A stretch of DNA of 64,000 bases from Leptasterias polaris (GCA_037783415.1 JAZGTN010000022.1:5802001-5866000), one strand, 5' to 3'. Shown: positions 43,024 to 56,334, numbered from the stretch's first letter. The notes: a model not told the origin generated them from the sequence alone. Numbers and translations are program-made.

Positions 43024-43412
43024 AGGGAAGGTAAACATTTGGTAATCAAAATCTTAAAATTAATGGCAATAAAAACTTACTTGGTTATAAACAGCAGCTT
43101 TCGATTAGTATAAAGCATTTTGAGAATAATTTCACTTCGAAATAATGTGGTTATGGAAAAAGATATCATTTTATATCCCCAAAATATGAAACTGAGAAAC
43201 TTTACTGTCGGATACATTTTTCAGATTGTGTATTCCAATTACAGATTATTCTTCCTCATGGACAAAACCGCTTCGAATTTTTGGCAATGTCTCAAAAACT
43301 CTACCACCTTTTGAAATGAAAATTTCACAGGTTACTGTTATTGTATATATCTACATTTATATAGGATTGAAACAATCGAACGGTTCCAAAAACCAAAGGT
43401 GTATATTTCCCT
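43024..43412 (+). mobile_element. TTAA-type MITE family 5, copy 2
   Basis: AGGGAAGGTAAACATTTGGT at left, ACCAAAGGTGTATATTTCCC at right, with the shared body (AAACAGCAGCTTTCGATTAG, AATGTGGTTATGGAAAAAGA). Confidence 0.8.
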
Positions 43413-44859
43413 CAAAGCATCATTAGGAAATATCTAACCATAAATCTAAGTAGACTTCTTTCAAATCTTTAAAAACTTTGCAACAACTTTGTTTTCCAAA
43501 GCTACCCAGTGGTTGATATGAGTGCAAACTACAGTTTTAAAGCAACTAGTACAGTGCCTGGCCCTGTGTTGACAGATATAACCCGCTAGGTAATGAGTTA
43601 AGGGAAAGAATCGACTCATCCCAATTCAAACAAGCATTGTGTTTCTAACCTAGATTAGAAATTGCTGCTTGAAAAAGTACAACACTCAGGGTGTGGTGTT
43701 AGATTTTAAAAGTTAACATGTTACCTATGTAATCAATACTTAGTCCTACAAATCAATTCATGCCACAGGTGACCAACTTTAAATCCCTCCTTGACAAAAA
43801 AAAGCTAAATAAATAAATAAATACAAACAATTTTCTCTTTCATCTGAGTTTGTTCTAGTGACCCAATTTGTGTGTAGAAATTGATTTCTGTCTTCTCTTC
43901 CATCGTTATGAATTATGAATTTTGTATACTCTCATTCTTTTCTTTATTAGAAATAGGATCATCCTTGATTTATTTATTTCAAACTTTCCATTGGAAATAA
44001 AATAACCCAGTTTTTAAAAACCCATTTAAAAAATCTGCCGGATAGAACCTCTTCTTTTACATATAATCTTACATTAATGAGCTATAATTTTAAATTAATG
44101 CTACAACCAGATTGCATTAAGGACTTCTAACTTGTGTCTAGTTCAATACCCATTTTAAAATGTTTTTTAAAACCCCTGTTTTGCTCAACACTATAATGAT
44201 ACATTAATGTTACAACCAGAGTGCATTAAAGACTTCAAACTTAAGAGCTTCTGTCAATCCAAAATCCGTATACTTAGCCTAAATTCTATGCCGTCATTGT
44301 CAGAGGACCTTACCACAGCACATTAAAAAAGCCCAGGCCTCATAACCTTAACATGCACATGTTAATAATTATATTGGCTTGCTTTTGTGGCAATTTGAAA
44401 ATGTTTTTTTCTCCACATGCTGAGGTTTCCATGGCAACCATATTGACTCATATTATTGCAACATCCTATGTTCTTTTGCCATGGAAACAAAATGTTCAGT
44501 TGTTAAATACCTCTTTAGAAAATGTAAGTTCAAGGACCAACTCTCCCTTAAAGGCAATACAATGACTTTGTTACATAGAAGTTATTTGATTCATTGTTTT
44601 TTTTTGAAGGTGCTTAAATTCGCTTAGAGTTCTTCAACAATTCTTCTTTATATAGGTTGCCTCAGAAAAAGTATCTAGAAATAAGAATTATGTATTGTAG
44701 ACTTGTGGTAAAGTAGCCCTTACAATGAACCCTATTGTTAAATCCAAGCCTACATATTCAACACTTTTTTTTCTCGTAAATATGGATTTCAGTATAATTT
44801 AATTGTGGTTTATTAGTAATGTAGTTTTCTGATAAATTAATATTTCCAGTAGTTTTATT
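43413..44859. other. Stretch without recognised genes
   Basis: AT-rich, with two related segments (about 44075-44140 and 44190-44260, sharing ACATTAATG, CTACAACCAGA and GCATTAA.GACTTC) indicating an old duplication. No exon found. Confidence 0.45.
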
Positions 44860-44972
44860 TATGATTGTGTGTTATTTATTTATTTTTCTTTCTGTATTGC
44901 ATGTATTCAAACAGAGTTTCCTACATGGTGGGACAAATAAAAATTGAATTGAATTGAATTGAATTGAATTTT
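44860..44972 (+). mobile_element. LINE-like 3' tail ending in GAATT repeats
   Basis: TTTCCTACATGGTGGGACAA, then ATAAA and five ATTGA units. This looks like the 3' end of a heavily truncated non-LTR element. A similar tail in reverse orientation lies at 59752-59800. Confidence 0.5.
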
Positions 44973-45289
44973 AGATCACATGACGTTCAGCTGGTTTTGA
45001 TGGTAGAATTTCTACCGAGCGAAAGAAGTTGTATCCTTAATAGACAGTATTTGTCTGTTTCTAGCTATTAATATCCATAATGTCCATAAAATCAGTAAAA
45101 AGTGTCTCTCTGAGAAACAAGTTTGCAACTTATGAAAAAAGCTGGCTCTTACAAAACAAACTAAACCACAAGGCACTTTATATAAGGTGCAATTTAACGT
45201 ACAGAGAGGGAAGCACTTACAAACTGTATTTTTCACCATGTTAAGTGTTTTTTGATATGGCTGGTACATCAGAAACAATGATGAACTTC

Positions 45290-45910
45290 ACTCTGTATAT
45301 GTAGGTCACTGTGGCCAAAGGAAACCTGACTAATAAAAGGTCCTTTATTGCACGACGACGACCCTGAAAGGTTTTAAACGAACGTTCAAGACCGAGTCAC
45401 CTCTCTTTTATTCCCATTCAAATGCCCTTTTTGTAAAAAAACGTAATAATGTTGGGAAAAGTGTGAACATTTTCTATATATCTTCAATTCCTGTCACGTC
45501 TGCAGGCTTTGCTTTGCAAAGGGTCAAAATGCGAGCGCAGCTAAACGATTGTGGGTACGCGCACGTACTAAATATATTTTATATTGAGTATCAGTATGTA
45601 TTGACTGCATTATGCGTAAATTAGCACCACGCGTATTAGCTTGCGCGCCACGCGTATGTTTAAACACTCCTCATTGTGTTTATATCACACGTTTAAACTT
45701 GGCCACGTGATCTCTTCTTGACCAATTAGAATGGACAAACTGTCCCAGATATTTATGAATGTCCATTATTGATAAATTAATTTGAATGACACTGTGACGT
45801 TGAGATAAGCATTCTCTTTTTTTAAAAAATCCATCAAATATTGTACCTGAATACATTTTATTATTGTCTCAGACATCTTGGACACCCGGCCTCTCGTGGA
45901 CGTCTTGAGA
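45290..45910. promoter_or_regulatory. CpG-bearing island, possible regulatory element
   Basis: Unlike its surroundings this segment has many CpG sites (ACGACGACGACC, GCGAGCGCAGC, GTACGCGCACGT, CACGCG repeated, GCGCGCCACGCG), an E-box CACGTG, two GTTTAAAC sites and GACCAATTAGAATGG. No open frame. An enhancer or promoter is possible; inference from composition only. Confidence 0.3.
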
Positions 45911-45919
45911 TTGGGCTAA

Positions 45920-46090
45920 TTAATGAGTATTGTTGTTCTTCCATTTTTCCATGCTCTTCCAAAGCTTCTGTGTCTTAATCTCCCTCTTAAAGTCTTCTTG
46001 TCCCAATCTTGGTCTGGAATTGTCAGAATCTTGATTTTCATGGTCTGGGACAAGTTCACTTTTATTTCTTATTGAATTGACAGGTTTGTA
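45920..46090 (-). CDS. Possible minus-strand terminal exon
   Basis: An open stretch with coding-like composition: YKPVNSIRNKSELVPDHEN, SRPRLGQEDFKREIKTQKLW and KSMEKWKNNNTH, then a TAA stop. An acceptor-like CAAAATATAG precedes it. Lysine, asparagine and glutamate rich. No family recognised; no partner exons identified. Confidence 0.25.
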   Translation of the reverse strand, partial: YKPVNSIRNKSELVPDHENQDSDNSRPRLGQEDFKREIKTQKLWKSMEKWKNNNTH

Positions 46091-46120
46091 GCTATATTTT
46101 GAGTTAAGTTGACCATTCAC

Positions 46121-47180
46121 GTCAAGTCATTTGTCAAAATGGAGACTTTTGTAGCCAAACATGTGCTTTGAGAGTTAAGCACAGTTCATTCAAGGTGCAT
46201 CCTTCACTTTGATATTATGATGTAATGTCAAAGTCATTTTGCATTTCACTTTGGGTTAAAATTGTCTATTGGAAGGATTGTCATCCCTATGTAAAAAGTA
46301 GATTACTTGTAAGCATTCAGTAAATTGAAAAATATATAACAGATATGGAAAAAAATGAAGTAATAAAACCAGAAGAAGGAATATTTGTCACGATATAATT
46401 GACTTTAAAAGTCACCTTTTCAGCTGGAACACATCCTTTCAGTACTTCAAACCAAACACGAAGTCATTAATGTAATTCACGCCGCAAACTTGCTGATCTA
46501 TTTTGGTAAGTTTAATCATAGTACACAGTGTGTTTTTCCACTTAAATTGTCTGGATAGATTTCCATACCCAGTTGTTTGTAACCTTTTTTCATACTTTAA
46601 TTTTGAGAGACAGAATTCTTCTGGCCACTGAATTAAGATCAGCTGGCCATCTGATTCTCATGTGGTACGAACATTTCGTAACAATTAATTTTCAAGATGC
46701 ATACACTATACATACATGGTGGCAAGTGACTAGCTGATATTTCATCTATGGAAGTCCTATTGATTTCTATTGAAACAAACTCTATGCGTTCTTGTGTACA
46801 TTGAAGAGTTGAACTGTACTGGGGTCCATCTGTACTTTCTTATGATATTGCATCATTTAGAATATAGTGACTTTACATGTCAACTTCATAACGAACAAAC
46901 ACAGACAGAAACTTGTACAAAATCTCAGTCAATTTTCAATTAGCTATTGTTAATAGCAACAACAACAATTGTTTTCTGTATTCATGGAACACACTAGATG
47001 TTTTGAATGTACCTGTTAATGATTTGTTTGAATGACTACCATCTTTTAACTGAACCCTTTGAGGTATTTGTTAAAAAATTATGTTATCAATTCTAATTTA
47101 ATATGAACAGGGATTCAAAATTAGTATTATTCGGTACAGACTCTTCTCACAGCTTGTTGAGTTTAGCAATACAGTGATTG
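46121..47180. other. Stretch without recognised features
   Basis: AT-rich, nothing recognised. Confidence 0.45.
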
Positions 47181-47189
47181 CTCTTTATC

Positions 47190-47345
47190 CTGACACCCCT
47201 ATCTTCCGACACCCCTTTCTTCCGACACCCCTATGTTTCGCCACCCCCATGTTCGGCCACCCCTATGTATTAAAAGAACCCTAATGATTTACCCACTGGG
47301 GTTATGGTTGGGATAAGGGTTAGGGTTAGGGTGTAGGATTAGGAA
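47190..47345 (+). repeat. CACCCCTATNTTCCGA repeat and short telomere-like tract
   Basis: Five imperfect units of about 17-20 bp (47190-47270), then GGGTTATGGTTGGGATAAGG and GTTAGGGTTAGGGTG (about 47300-47330), a two-to-three-unit TTAGGG-like tract. Confidence 0.75.
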
Positions 47346-47424
47346 AATACACAGGGGTGTCAGAACAGGGTGTGTAACCAACAGTACACTCCTTTTATGG
47401 CATACAGTATGTAGGCATTAAGGC

Positions 47425-47575
47425 ACACCCGTAGGTGTCACATACTCCCTACTAGGTGTACACTTCCCAATCGGGTGTACTTGCAGACAGGGTATCCCTT
47501 CTAGGTGTCCACGAATTCCCATTTGGGCGTACTTGCAGACGGGTACATACTCCCATTTAGGAGGAGTAGTACAAC
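47425..47575 (+). repeat. Degenerate AGGTGT / GGGTGTACTTGCAGAC repeat
   Basis: GGTGTACTTGCAGAC or GGCGTACTTGCAGAC and CTAGGTGT(A/C)CAC blocks recur irregularly. No gene. Confidence 0.6.
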
Positions 47576-47605
47576 TACAATTTAATTTTTGTGTTCTCAC
47601 TTAAC

Positions 47606-48000
47606 AGTGGTCCGCTGGCCAAATGCTGGTTAAAATACTTGAGGAACAGTCTAAATTCTCTCCAAGTGGTCTGGCTGTTTAGTTCTGTGGTCCACTGGCC
47701 GGCCAAATGCTTGTTAAAACACCTGAGGACAGTCAAACTTTACTCATGATGGTCTGGCTGGCTAATTCAGTAGCCCGCTGGCCAAATGCTGGTCAAAATA
47801 CTTGAGGAACAGTCAAAATTCTCTCCAAGTGGTCTGGCTGGCTAGTTCAGTGGCCCGCTGGCCAAATGCTGGTTAAAATACTTGAGGAACAGTCTAAATT
47901 CTCTCCAAGTGGTCTGGCTGTTTAGTTCTGTGGTCCACTGGCCGGCCAAATGCTTGTTAAAACACCAGTGGACCAGAAATTCAGCTGGTTAGTTCAGTTT
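47606..48000 (+). repeat. 80-bp tandem repeat, nearly five units
   Basis: CCGCTGGCCAAATGCTGGTT-type starts at about 47612, 47692, 47775, 47855 and 47935, each followed by AAAATACTTGAGGAACAGTC and TCCAAGTGGTCTGGCTG. Two units carry an extra GGCC. Confidence 0.9.
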
Positions 48001-48689
48001 TTAAAAGAATCCCTTTTAATATATGAATTAGGGATTAGTGAATAAGCTGGGAGACTGGAGAAATGACAAGCTGAGTGGTCCCACTGGCTAGTCACTGGAA
48101 AAAGTTCAAAGTAAACCCAGTACATGCCTTGAATAGATTCTTGAAGGGACAGATAGAGTAATTGTTTCACTCATAAATGTCATTTCTAATCAGGAAAATG
48201 TGAATTTGTAGTGGGACTTTACAACTTTAGGGCACTGTGGCAAACCACAGCAAAAGCAATGGGGCGTCCACCGCAGTCGCCCGTGGGTGTCAGGATTAAA
48301 TTGAGGTGTGGAAGTATTCTGAAGTTGACTTCAAGGCCCAGAATCCTTTTCATATACTCTCATCTACAATGGACATTTATAGGTTTGTACTGATTGTAGA
48401 TGTTCCATTTACACAGTTATTCTCATCTATGCTCATGTCCTACTCTGCCACTACAAGCCATTCACAGCTGGCAGAGCTCATTTTCACCACCTGACACTCT
48501 GCCCACCATCTGGTGGCATACAAGCATTATTCATAGGCTTAAATTGTCAATCTCTAACCCATCATTTCCCCTTTAAAAAAACCCACAAATTATTTGGATT
48601 TTGAAAATCATCATTTCTGATTCTGTACCGCTACTCAGAGCTAATTGTTGACATGAATAGATAGATGTACTACCAAGTTCAAGGCGGGT

Positions 48690-50420
48690 ACACAGTGACC
48701 TAATATTGTATCCATTGCTTTACCACAAGTTCATGAAAAGGGGGGCAAAAACCTCTTTTGTTCCCCCTCATTACTGTGGCAGGTGGTAGTACGTTCCATA
48801 GAGCAACAATGTACAATGAAATGTACACGTTAACTGACACCCAGCCCAAAGGAAAGTGTGTTAGAGGAACATTTGTATTGGAATCAATGGTACACCGTAT
48901 GCTACTGCAGCATTTTATCCTGCTGAATAATGGTATAGAATTGGCACCCGCTCCCCCCCTCACCCCCCCCCCCCCTCTCCATTCTTCGATGAGTGGCATA
49001 GCAAGTTTCCATGGATCAATCCCCAAATGAAGTTTTTGTCGCAGGCATTTGATCAATATAGCGACCTGTAAATTGCTGGAGTTCCTTTGGGAACCAATCT
49101 CGCCCCCCTGTAAGTGCCTCGCACAATGGGTCCGGATTAAAAAGTAAAAATAATGAAAACAGGGCTCTATTGTTGCCGAGGCGACCTCTGGGTAGCTAAG
49201 CAATCACGTCTTGTCGTTGAACCTATCAGTGATTATCCTATGATACACAAACAGTGTCACCAGACCCTGTGTCGTTTTCTAAGTCTTGGGATCCTACTGC
49301 TTTCTTCTCTTCAGAATAACACCCATTCAAGCTCTAGTTCCCTGTATAACATTACCCCACCACCAAGCCCTTGGGGACAAACGGCCTCTTAATCCCCTCT
49401 GTAAATTCAATAAATGGATTAAGTCTGGCCTCGCTACCCTCCCGTTTATTTAGTGATGCAAACTGATTTTTACCTCCAGGATATCCAGCAGGGAAACAAG
49501 AACCGGTGGTGGGAGTTGGCCAACTACTTTAGGGGGGGAAAAAGATCGAGCTCTTCCCAAAACTTACTCTTTGGAGTAAGGTGTGTTTGGAGGAAAAATC
49601 ATTGATGGTATGCTGTGTAACATCAAAATCAATTTCAATATCGTTTGCAGATTCAAATAACTAGACAGTGTTCTTATTGCACTGGCGTTCCCTGGTTTAT
49701 TTGAACTTGACCCAGGGGGCTCTAGCCCGACACCGGCCGGGTACAGGTGGGTCCATTGATCTCTTCGTAACAACAAAAGACAGAGCGCTACAGTGCTCGG
49801 CTCTCCGGAGGACGACGTAGCGATCAGATTTCATAACACTCTACGCTAAGAGGACTAGTGCATGAATGTAGCGTGTGTACATTAGCGCATTCACCTCGCA
49901 CAGTCGGGATTCATTTACCGTCAGATCGAAGGTGAATAGCCTTGCCATGTTTTAGTTTCCTTTTTATTACGTACATCGCCTGGGGTTCATTACAGCTTAC
50001 GAAGCTACACGTGTGTTATTTTTGCTAATCTGCTTAGGCCCAGACAAGGAAATCCATACGTCTATTGAGAGACGCTTCTTATTTCTTCTTAGCCACTTTA
50101 GATTTTTTTCCCCTTTCCTTTCAAGATTTTTTTTTTTTTTAGCATAATATTCTAGTATGCTCCGGTTTGTATAGCACTTTTATGGAGGAGATTTTTTGAC
50201 CATCGGTGAAATGTTTGTTTCTTTTTGTCCCAGTTGGAGGCGCAGCAGTGTATGTTTTAAAACCCCATTATTCAATGGGAGGCCCCCACCAAGGAAACGT
50301 CAAACTTCAGGTTGTCAACGATTACCTGCAGTTTTGACAGTGATATATCCAGCCCCTTGCAGACCACTGTTGTTGGATTCTCTGCCTACGCAATGGCAAT
50401 GATAGTGCAATGATAACCTT
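48690..50420. promoter_or_regulatory. GC-elevated, CpG-bearing stretch, possible regulatory DNA
   Basis: Higher GC than neighbours with scattered CpG-rich pieces (CTCGCCCCCCTG, CTCCGGAGGACGACGTAGCG near 49805, CGACACCGGCCGGGTACAGG near 49727). A 167-codon minus-strand frame (48700-49203) has no coding character. Function unknown; composition only. Confidence 0.25.
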
Positions 50421-51680
50421 ACAAAAAGAGACCCGACTACTTTTTTCCCCAAGCCTCAATTTGATTCAGTTTGGAGAGAAACAAGACAAAATGCACTATT
50501 AAAAAGGTCATGAGGTTCCATTGTTGAAGCTTGAGTTTATTTATGATGGTTAAATGATATTGTATTCATCCAGATGGCTCCTGCTGAGCAGGGTGTCATT
50601 GTAGACGCTACTCACTCCTCACTTAGATCAGTCATTATTGGTTTCATAACCAGATAGAGCTTCAAGAGTCCAACAGAAACTTAGCTAATTGAGAGATAAT
50701 TATAGCACCTAAACCCCTGAGGGTGTGTTCCGGTTGACACATATTCAGATATGGGAAAAAGAAGTGAAATGGATCACTGATCAGTATTTGATTTCATCAA
50801 TATGTATATATATATAAAAATTATTGGTTCATTGAAATCATTATAAAATACATTTTCCATCTCGGCCAAGGGCCAAATTAGTGAAAACGAGTAAAATATT
50901 TATAAAGAAAATAAAAAAATTAAATTAAAAAAAAGTACAAAATACTGGAGATATAAAAAAAAGTGGTCCAAATAAAAAATAAAAAACGTCTAAATCTCAA
51001 ACGGCACACGAAAACAGAACAAAGCATAAAAAGCAAACTGGAGAGCACTACAGAGCTTTTTAAAAAAATGTTTTAAAATCACTAAACAATTTTTTTTAAA
51101 GAATATGTGTGTAGGCCTAGAAATCAATGTGAGTACCATAACAGGGTCCTCTGAAATCAAGCTGATTTTGTTCAATTTTTTGCTCTGTAGCTAGTTCTGA
51201 TAAGTCCAGTGTACATCATTTTACCAAAGTACTTTTATGATGTGAAGCCTTAGATGCTGACTGTATTTATTAACCACACATTTGAGACTTTAAAAGTTTA
51301 TACATATACCTTGAAAAGTTGGTGATAATATAGCAATTTAATTTTGGGCTGTTTTTAAGATGATAAATAGCCGTTTCAACACCCTACAATAAATGGAAAG
51401 ATAAATTTCATCCAACCAGAAGTTATTGATTAATTTATAAAAATGCATCAGAATTTATGTATTATTCATTTAAATACGGAGTATGATTTCAAGGCCTTTT
51501 TTGTAAAGTGACCTTCATTTCTCATTCTCATAGAATCTTTGATTTCTTAAGATTGTTCCTGAATGGCGCATTGAAAAAACACTGTTATTTCCTCTCTGGG
51601 TAATATTGTATCCCATATCCAAAGGTTTTTTTTGTGTCAAGTTTTGAGGTGATGTAGAGTTTCTCATTTAAAACTTGATA
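50421..51680. other. Stretch without recognised features
   Basis: AT-rich with A-rich tracts (50880-51000). No gene seen. Confidence 0.45.
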
Positions 51681-51690
51681 TCCAGAAGTT

Positions 51691-51960
51691 TCAGGAGGTT
51701 TCACCATCTTGACCGAGGGGGACATTGAATTTCAGTTTCTGTGTTTTGGAAGAAGTGTACGCTTTGCTGTCTACAACAATTTTGTCTCTGCCACTCGGAC
51801 AATTCTCCCAGACAGATCCCACTTCTCCTTTGTGAGTCCTCTTAACTTCTCCAACTCCTCCTTGTTGTGCAGTCAGTGATTTATCGTCTTGAAGTTGTTG
51901 TCCAGCACAGTTGGTACAGTATAGTGATGTATAGTACAGGGACATCCTCTCCAGCCATCT
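51691..51960 (-). CDS. Possible minus-strand coding segment
   Basis: The minus strand is open with coding-like composition: LERMSLYYTSLYCTNCAGQQ, EVKRTHKGEVGSVWENCPSG, RDKIVVDSKAYTSSKTQKLK and NVPLGQDGETS, then TGA. CTNC could be half of a zinc site. A second ATG in another frame (MAADVDGW) lies just upstream at about 51973. No family recognised and no splice partners found, so it may be an exon, a nested intronless gene or a retrocopy. Confidence 0.35.
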   Translation of the reverse strand, partial: RWLERMSLYYTSLYCTNCAGQQLQDDKSLTAQQGGVGEVKRTHKGEVGSVWENCPSGRDKIVVDSKAYTSSKTQKLKFNVPLGQDGETS

Positions 51961-51973
51961 ACATCTGCTGCCA

Positions 51974-54900
51974 TGATGAAGTATTATTCAATGAACTTCT
52001 AGGCAGGGACATCTCTTGGAAGTCAGAGAACATGGCTAAAGAGTAGTCAACTGGGTTCAAGGATTCAGATGGAAGCATCTGACACTTGTATCAATTGATA
52101 GAGGGAGTTGTTCTAATGAGTTTTTGTAGCTGGTTTCAGAGGAATGAGTCCAGCTGTTGGTCTGTGATTGGTTGGATGAACACTGGGAACACAAAAGTGT
52201 TGTGTATTTGTAATAGTTTTTACTTAAGTCGAATTAATATCCTTTTTTCAAAATACTTTGGCTATTTCAGTTTTAAAGTCATTTTAATGTATTTGCTGAT
52301 ACCTGAAAATAATCCTGTACACAAAATAGTTGTTTTTTTAAGGGCCTAAGGTAAATCCATCAAACTCAAATACGAAGAGAGAAGCATTTCAAGTACACAA
52401 GTTATTTCCATTTGACTCAAATTGTTGTTACCTTGTCATCAACAGTCTAGGTTGATGATAATTGGAAATGCATATTGAAATGGGGTTCAGTTGATGCAGA
52501 ATGACACCAAAATATATTAATTTGGTTTTGCCCTTAGTGAACCGACACGTTTTGAAGGGCTGCAAAATAAATCTGCAAAAATACTAATAGTAATTACTAT
52601 TTGCTCTTTCCTGCAAGTAAAGGTCTTGCCACTCATTTTTACAGACAAATTTAATACGAGTTCTTGGAACATTCCCAAGAATAAAAAACTTCAAGATAAA
52701 CTCCACTGGAGCTTGTAAACAACAACACAAATAAAAACTAAAAGTACATGATAAACCTGTAAACAACAGGACATGTACATGTGCATCATAACATAACTCC
52801 AACCTATATAGGATGGAATTCTTCATTTTAATCTTGGTATGCCATTAAGTTCAAGTGCATTTAAACCCTTAATAGACTTTGAAGAGGGTCAAATGTATCC
52901 TCTTCCAAAGTAATAACCTTAGAGTTAAGTCGCTTTAGCTTCACATATAGCCAGAGTGCACCTATCATTAACCTCAGGGTCAAAGGTTATGGTTTGTGTC
53001 ATAGGTCACATGTATCTTACCCAGAGGAGTCAACAAGTTGAGAGGGCCTCCTGCACCTGGTTATGACATGAGTCTTGATTGATAGTGAAGGCAGTTAAAT
53101 TGTGCTCCGACCCTGTAATTTCATTTCACAATTTTCTACTCTATCTTTGATGGGAGAAGAGCCTGGGCAGCATTAATGTAAACAAATAATGCCTTTGGTG
53201 CAAAGTACACAGCGAGGGACCAAACAATCATGAGATTGACTTGTTTTTGGGGGAGAACTCCATCCTTAAAATAGACTTAGAGAAACCATTTGCAGAATGG
53301 GGTCATGTTTGTTTGGGCTGCTTGCTTATCTTCACCACCTGCATAAGTGTCTGATGAATGTATTTTTACATCCCCCCCACCCCATGTCGAGTGCTAACAA
53401 GATGTGAAGAAGTGGTACATGATTTAGGCATTACTGTAGAATGGTCAGCAGCAAGCTGGACTGGTCATAATTATGACAATACATCATTTTATAAGCCAAT
53501 GTACTATTTCCAGTCAATGTCATCAGTTTATGATCTACGTTGTGAGGGAGGTTCCCAAAGTTGTTAAAACTGAGTTGTCTATAGACAATGTGACCTGTGA
53601 CATCACATGTTTACAAAAGAGCCACAGAGCCTGGACTTCCTGCAGGCACTCATTTGTACACAGATCAATGGAAGAAAACAACAAATCTTATGTTTTGTGA
53701 AGATTGCACTGTCTGATTTTTCTCAACTTTTGATATGAAGAAAGGGGGGACATCTCAAAAGCTGTACAGCTGTTGCTTTTGTAAATTTTGAATTTATGTG
53801 AAAATTATGACACAAAATGTAAATTTTCCCATAAAGCCTGTGTAGTATCTTGCCCGGCAGGAAACGCTTTAGAATGTACAAGGTCACCACTCTGTAAACA
53901 AATGTAACATGGTCTATAGCCCAGCAGACTTGTGACCAAAGATATTGGATTGGGGTTTGAATCCTGTTTGGTGTTTAGATGCATATGGTTTGAACTCATT
54001 ACTGATAGAACATAAAAATATGAATAAAGATACAAACTTAATTGAATACTGATGTAAAATATGTTAATTATTACAATAAAACAACTGTTTTTCTCTTTAG
54101 TCATTTGTAAGATTGAAGATGTACCTATTATTTAGCCACCAAGGAGTTTGGGAAATTTGAGTAAAAATGTAGGCTGTCTGACAAATAGGATATACTTCTA
54201 CTGCAAGGTGTTGTCAAGTACTGGTTAATTCCAACCAGTTACATGTAGTTGCTTTTTCTAGAGAATGAAAATGCTTGATGATATGTTAACTTCACAGCAT
54301 AAGATCTCTGGTTTGTTTCTTGATGGGCTTGCTTGGCTCTTGAATTGGTGAACTAGTTCTAAATCCATTCCGGCATCAGAAGGTAATCCAAATATAAAAA
54401 ATGTGGCTTTCTTAATGCAGTAACTAGATAAGAATAATTACAGGGAGTGCTCCTTTATTTATGGTTTGTTGTAAACTTTCTTCTAGAGTTCCACTATGTG
54501 TAGTTCATTTGATGAGTTAATTGAGATTTGTGTTTTGCATTTTTTTTTTTCCGGGAAAGATTTCATCTATTACTTTGTCATTGTCCAGAAAGTTATGTTT
54601 AAAATGTACGAGAAAACAATCTAAACATTTATACACAAGTTCTTCTTGAAAATATGAGCCTTCAAATAAGGGTTTCTGCAATGACATTATCCCTAAAAGC
54701 AAGGAATGCCCTCTTCCCCCAAAAAACAAATGTTTTTCTATCACCTTAAGATGTTATTTTGTGAAAAAGTATAAATTTAGAATGAAATTAATCCTTCAAG
54801 AACAACAAGTGTATCAACCTTTTTTTTATGTATTTTGCCCTCCGAGAAGATCATTGTGTGACTGGAAGAAGGGTGTTATGCTCTTCACTCTTGCTCCAGG

Positions 54901-55330
54901 CCCAGGCACACTAAGTACTTCTTGTCAAACAGTAACAGAAAGGTCTCAAGCAATGAAATGTCTCCTGGCAACAAAAATGTGGCATTTCTGTTACATTTCT
55001 GTTGCTAGATTTACCCCATAGACATGTTTTCTCATTCCCACGCAGAATTTAACCCTCCTATAATGACTTATGATGGCAGAAACTAATCAAACTGTTATGC
55101 TCAGTTTTCTTGTTACACAATTTTGCACATTAATTGTTTACGCTCTTTTTCTTGTAACTCTGTTGTTATGTCCTTCTTGCGGGCACAGAATGAGTTGTAC
55201 TTATACAACAAAGTAGACTTTTGTTAAGTCAAATGAAGTGCTTAGCATCAAGAGGCAGGTGTTTTGATTCTTCTATTTTTTGTTCATTTTTGTTTAAAGG
55301 TTGTACTGAAATATGTTTGTATAAAAGGTG
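51974..55330. other. Stretch without recognised genes
   Basis: Unique AT-rich sequence. Short open frames on both strands lack coding character. No repeat family member recognised. Confidence 0.4.
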
Positions 55331-55339
55331 TTTGTTCTC

Positions 55340-55490
55340 TTTTTTTCTTTGTTTATTTGTTATTTATTTATTTATTTATTTTATTAATGTTATTTTTTAT
55401 ATAAAAAACCCCAAAACAAATATTTTATTTTAATTATTTTATTTATTTATTGACTTTATTTATTTATTTATTTATTCAAATATTTAATCA
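55340..55490 (+). repeat. TTTA simple repeat region
   Basis: Several runs of TTTA / ATTT units around 55360-55480. Confidence 0.9.
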
Positions 55491-56334
55491 AATATTTTGG
55501 GGGACAGGGGCGAAGTGAACCTATGTGCAGTACAAAGAACCATACAAAGTTGTTTAAAATAGATTATTTTTATGCTGATATTTGATTAGCTGAAGAGTAA
55601 TCCTTTGACATATCCATGATTCTGAATTACAATGGCACTGAAATCCATGTCATCTGTCCCTCTACCTCCCAGACAGACAGACAGACAAACAAACAATCAA
55701 TAGATGATGTTTACCAGTCATGGACTAATGATCCCTTGGACTTCACCTGTTTCTCAATTGTTGAAACACAAACAATGAAAATGTCTGCTGATATCTGTTG
55801 AACTATGCCCTGTATTGTCCTTTACTACAATAGCGCAGTATAGCAAAGATGGCAAGGTGTCCTGTAAAATACGAGTCTTCAGTTGTGTAATGTTGACTGA
55901 TAAAACATTATGATGTCCTTTGATGCAGTCTCAAAGGTTGCCATGGGCTACACATTGAAGTTATGTATTATTATTAACAAAGAACAGACTGTGAAATAAA
56001 ACCACAAAGTTTAGTACATCTGACGGGGCTTTTCAATTGAGTTTGGAACTTCTAAAGGTCTGAATCTAATCTAGATACAAAAGTGTTTTCTGTCACATTG
56101 ACGCGGATTGTAAGAGGAGAATGACAGTGTTATTGTATTATGAGGTAATATGCAGTGGCAGGAAAACTGAGACTGGCCGCAGGGGTGATGATGATGACAC
56201 ACATATATATGACCTCACTCAAATAAGAAGAGTAATAATATTCAGCATTGCAATGCTGGGTATAATCCTGGCTTAAATTAACATTGACTCTTTATGTTAT
56301 TCAACAATAGAAGGAAACGCTCAATGGTCGAACT

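Noticed and set aside
47300..47335. Chromosome end or telomere fusion
   Set aside because: Only two to three TTAGGG-like units, with normal sequence on both sides.
48700..49203. A 167-codon minus-strand protein
   Set aside because: Irregular composition, including a glycine/arginine stretch from a C-run; no domain, no splice context, no ATG-supported start.
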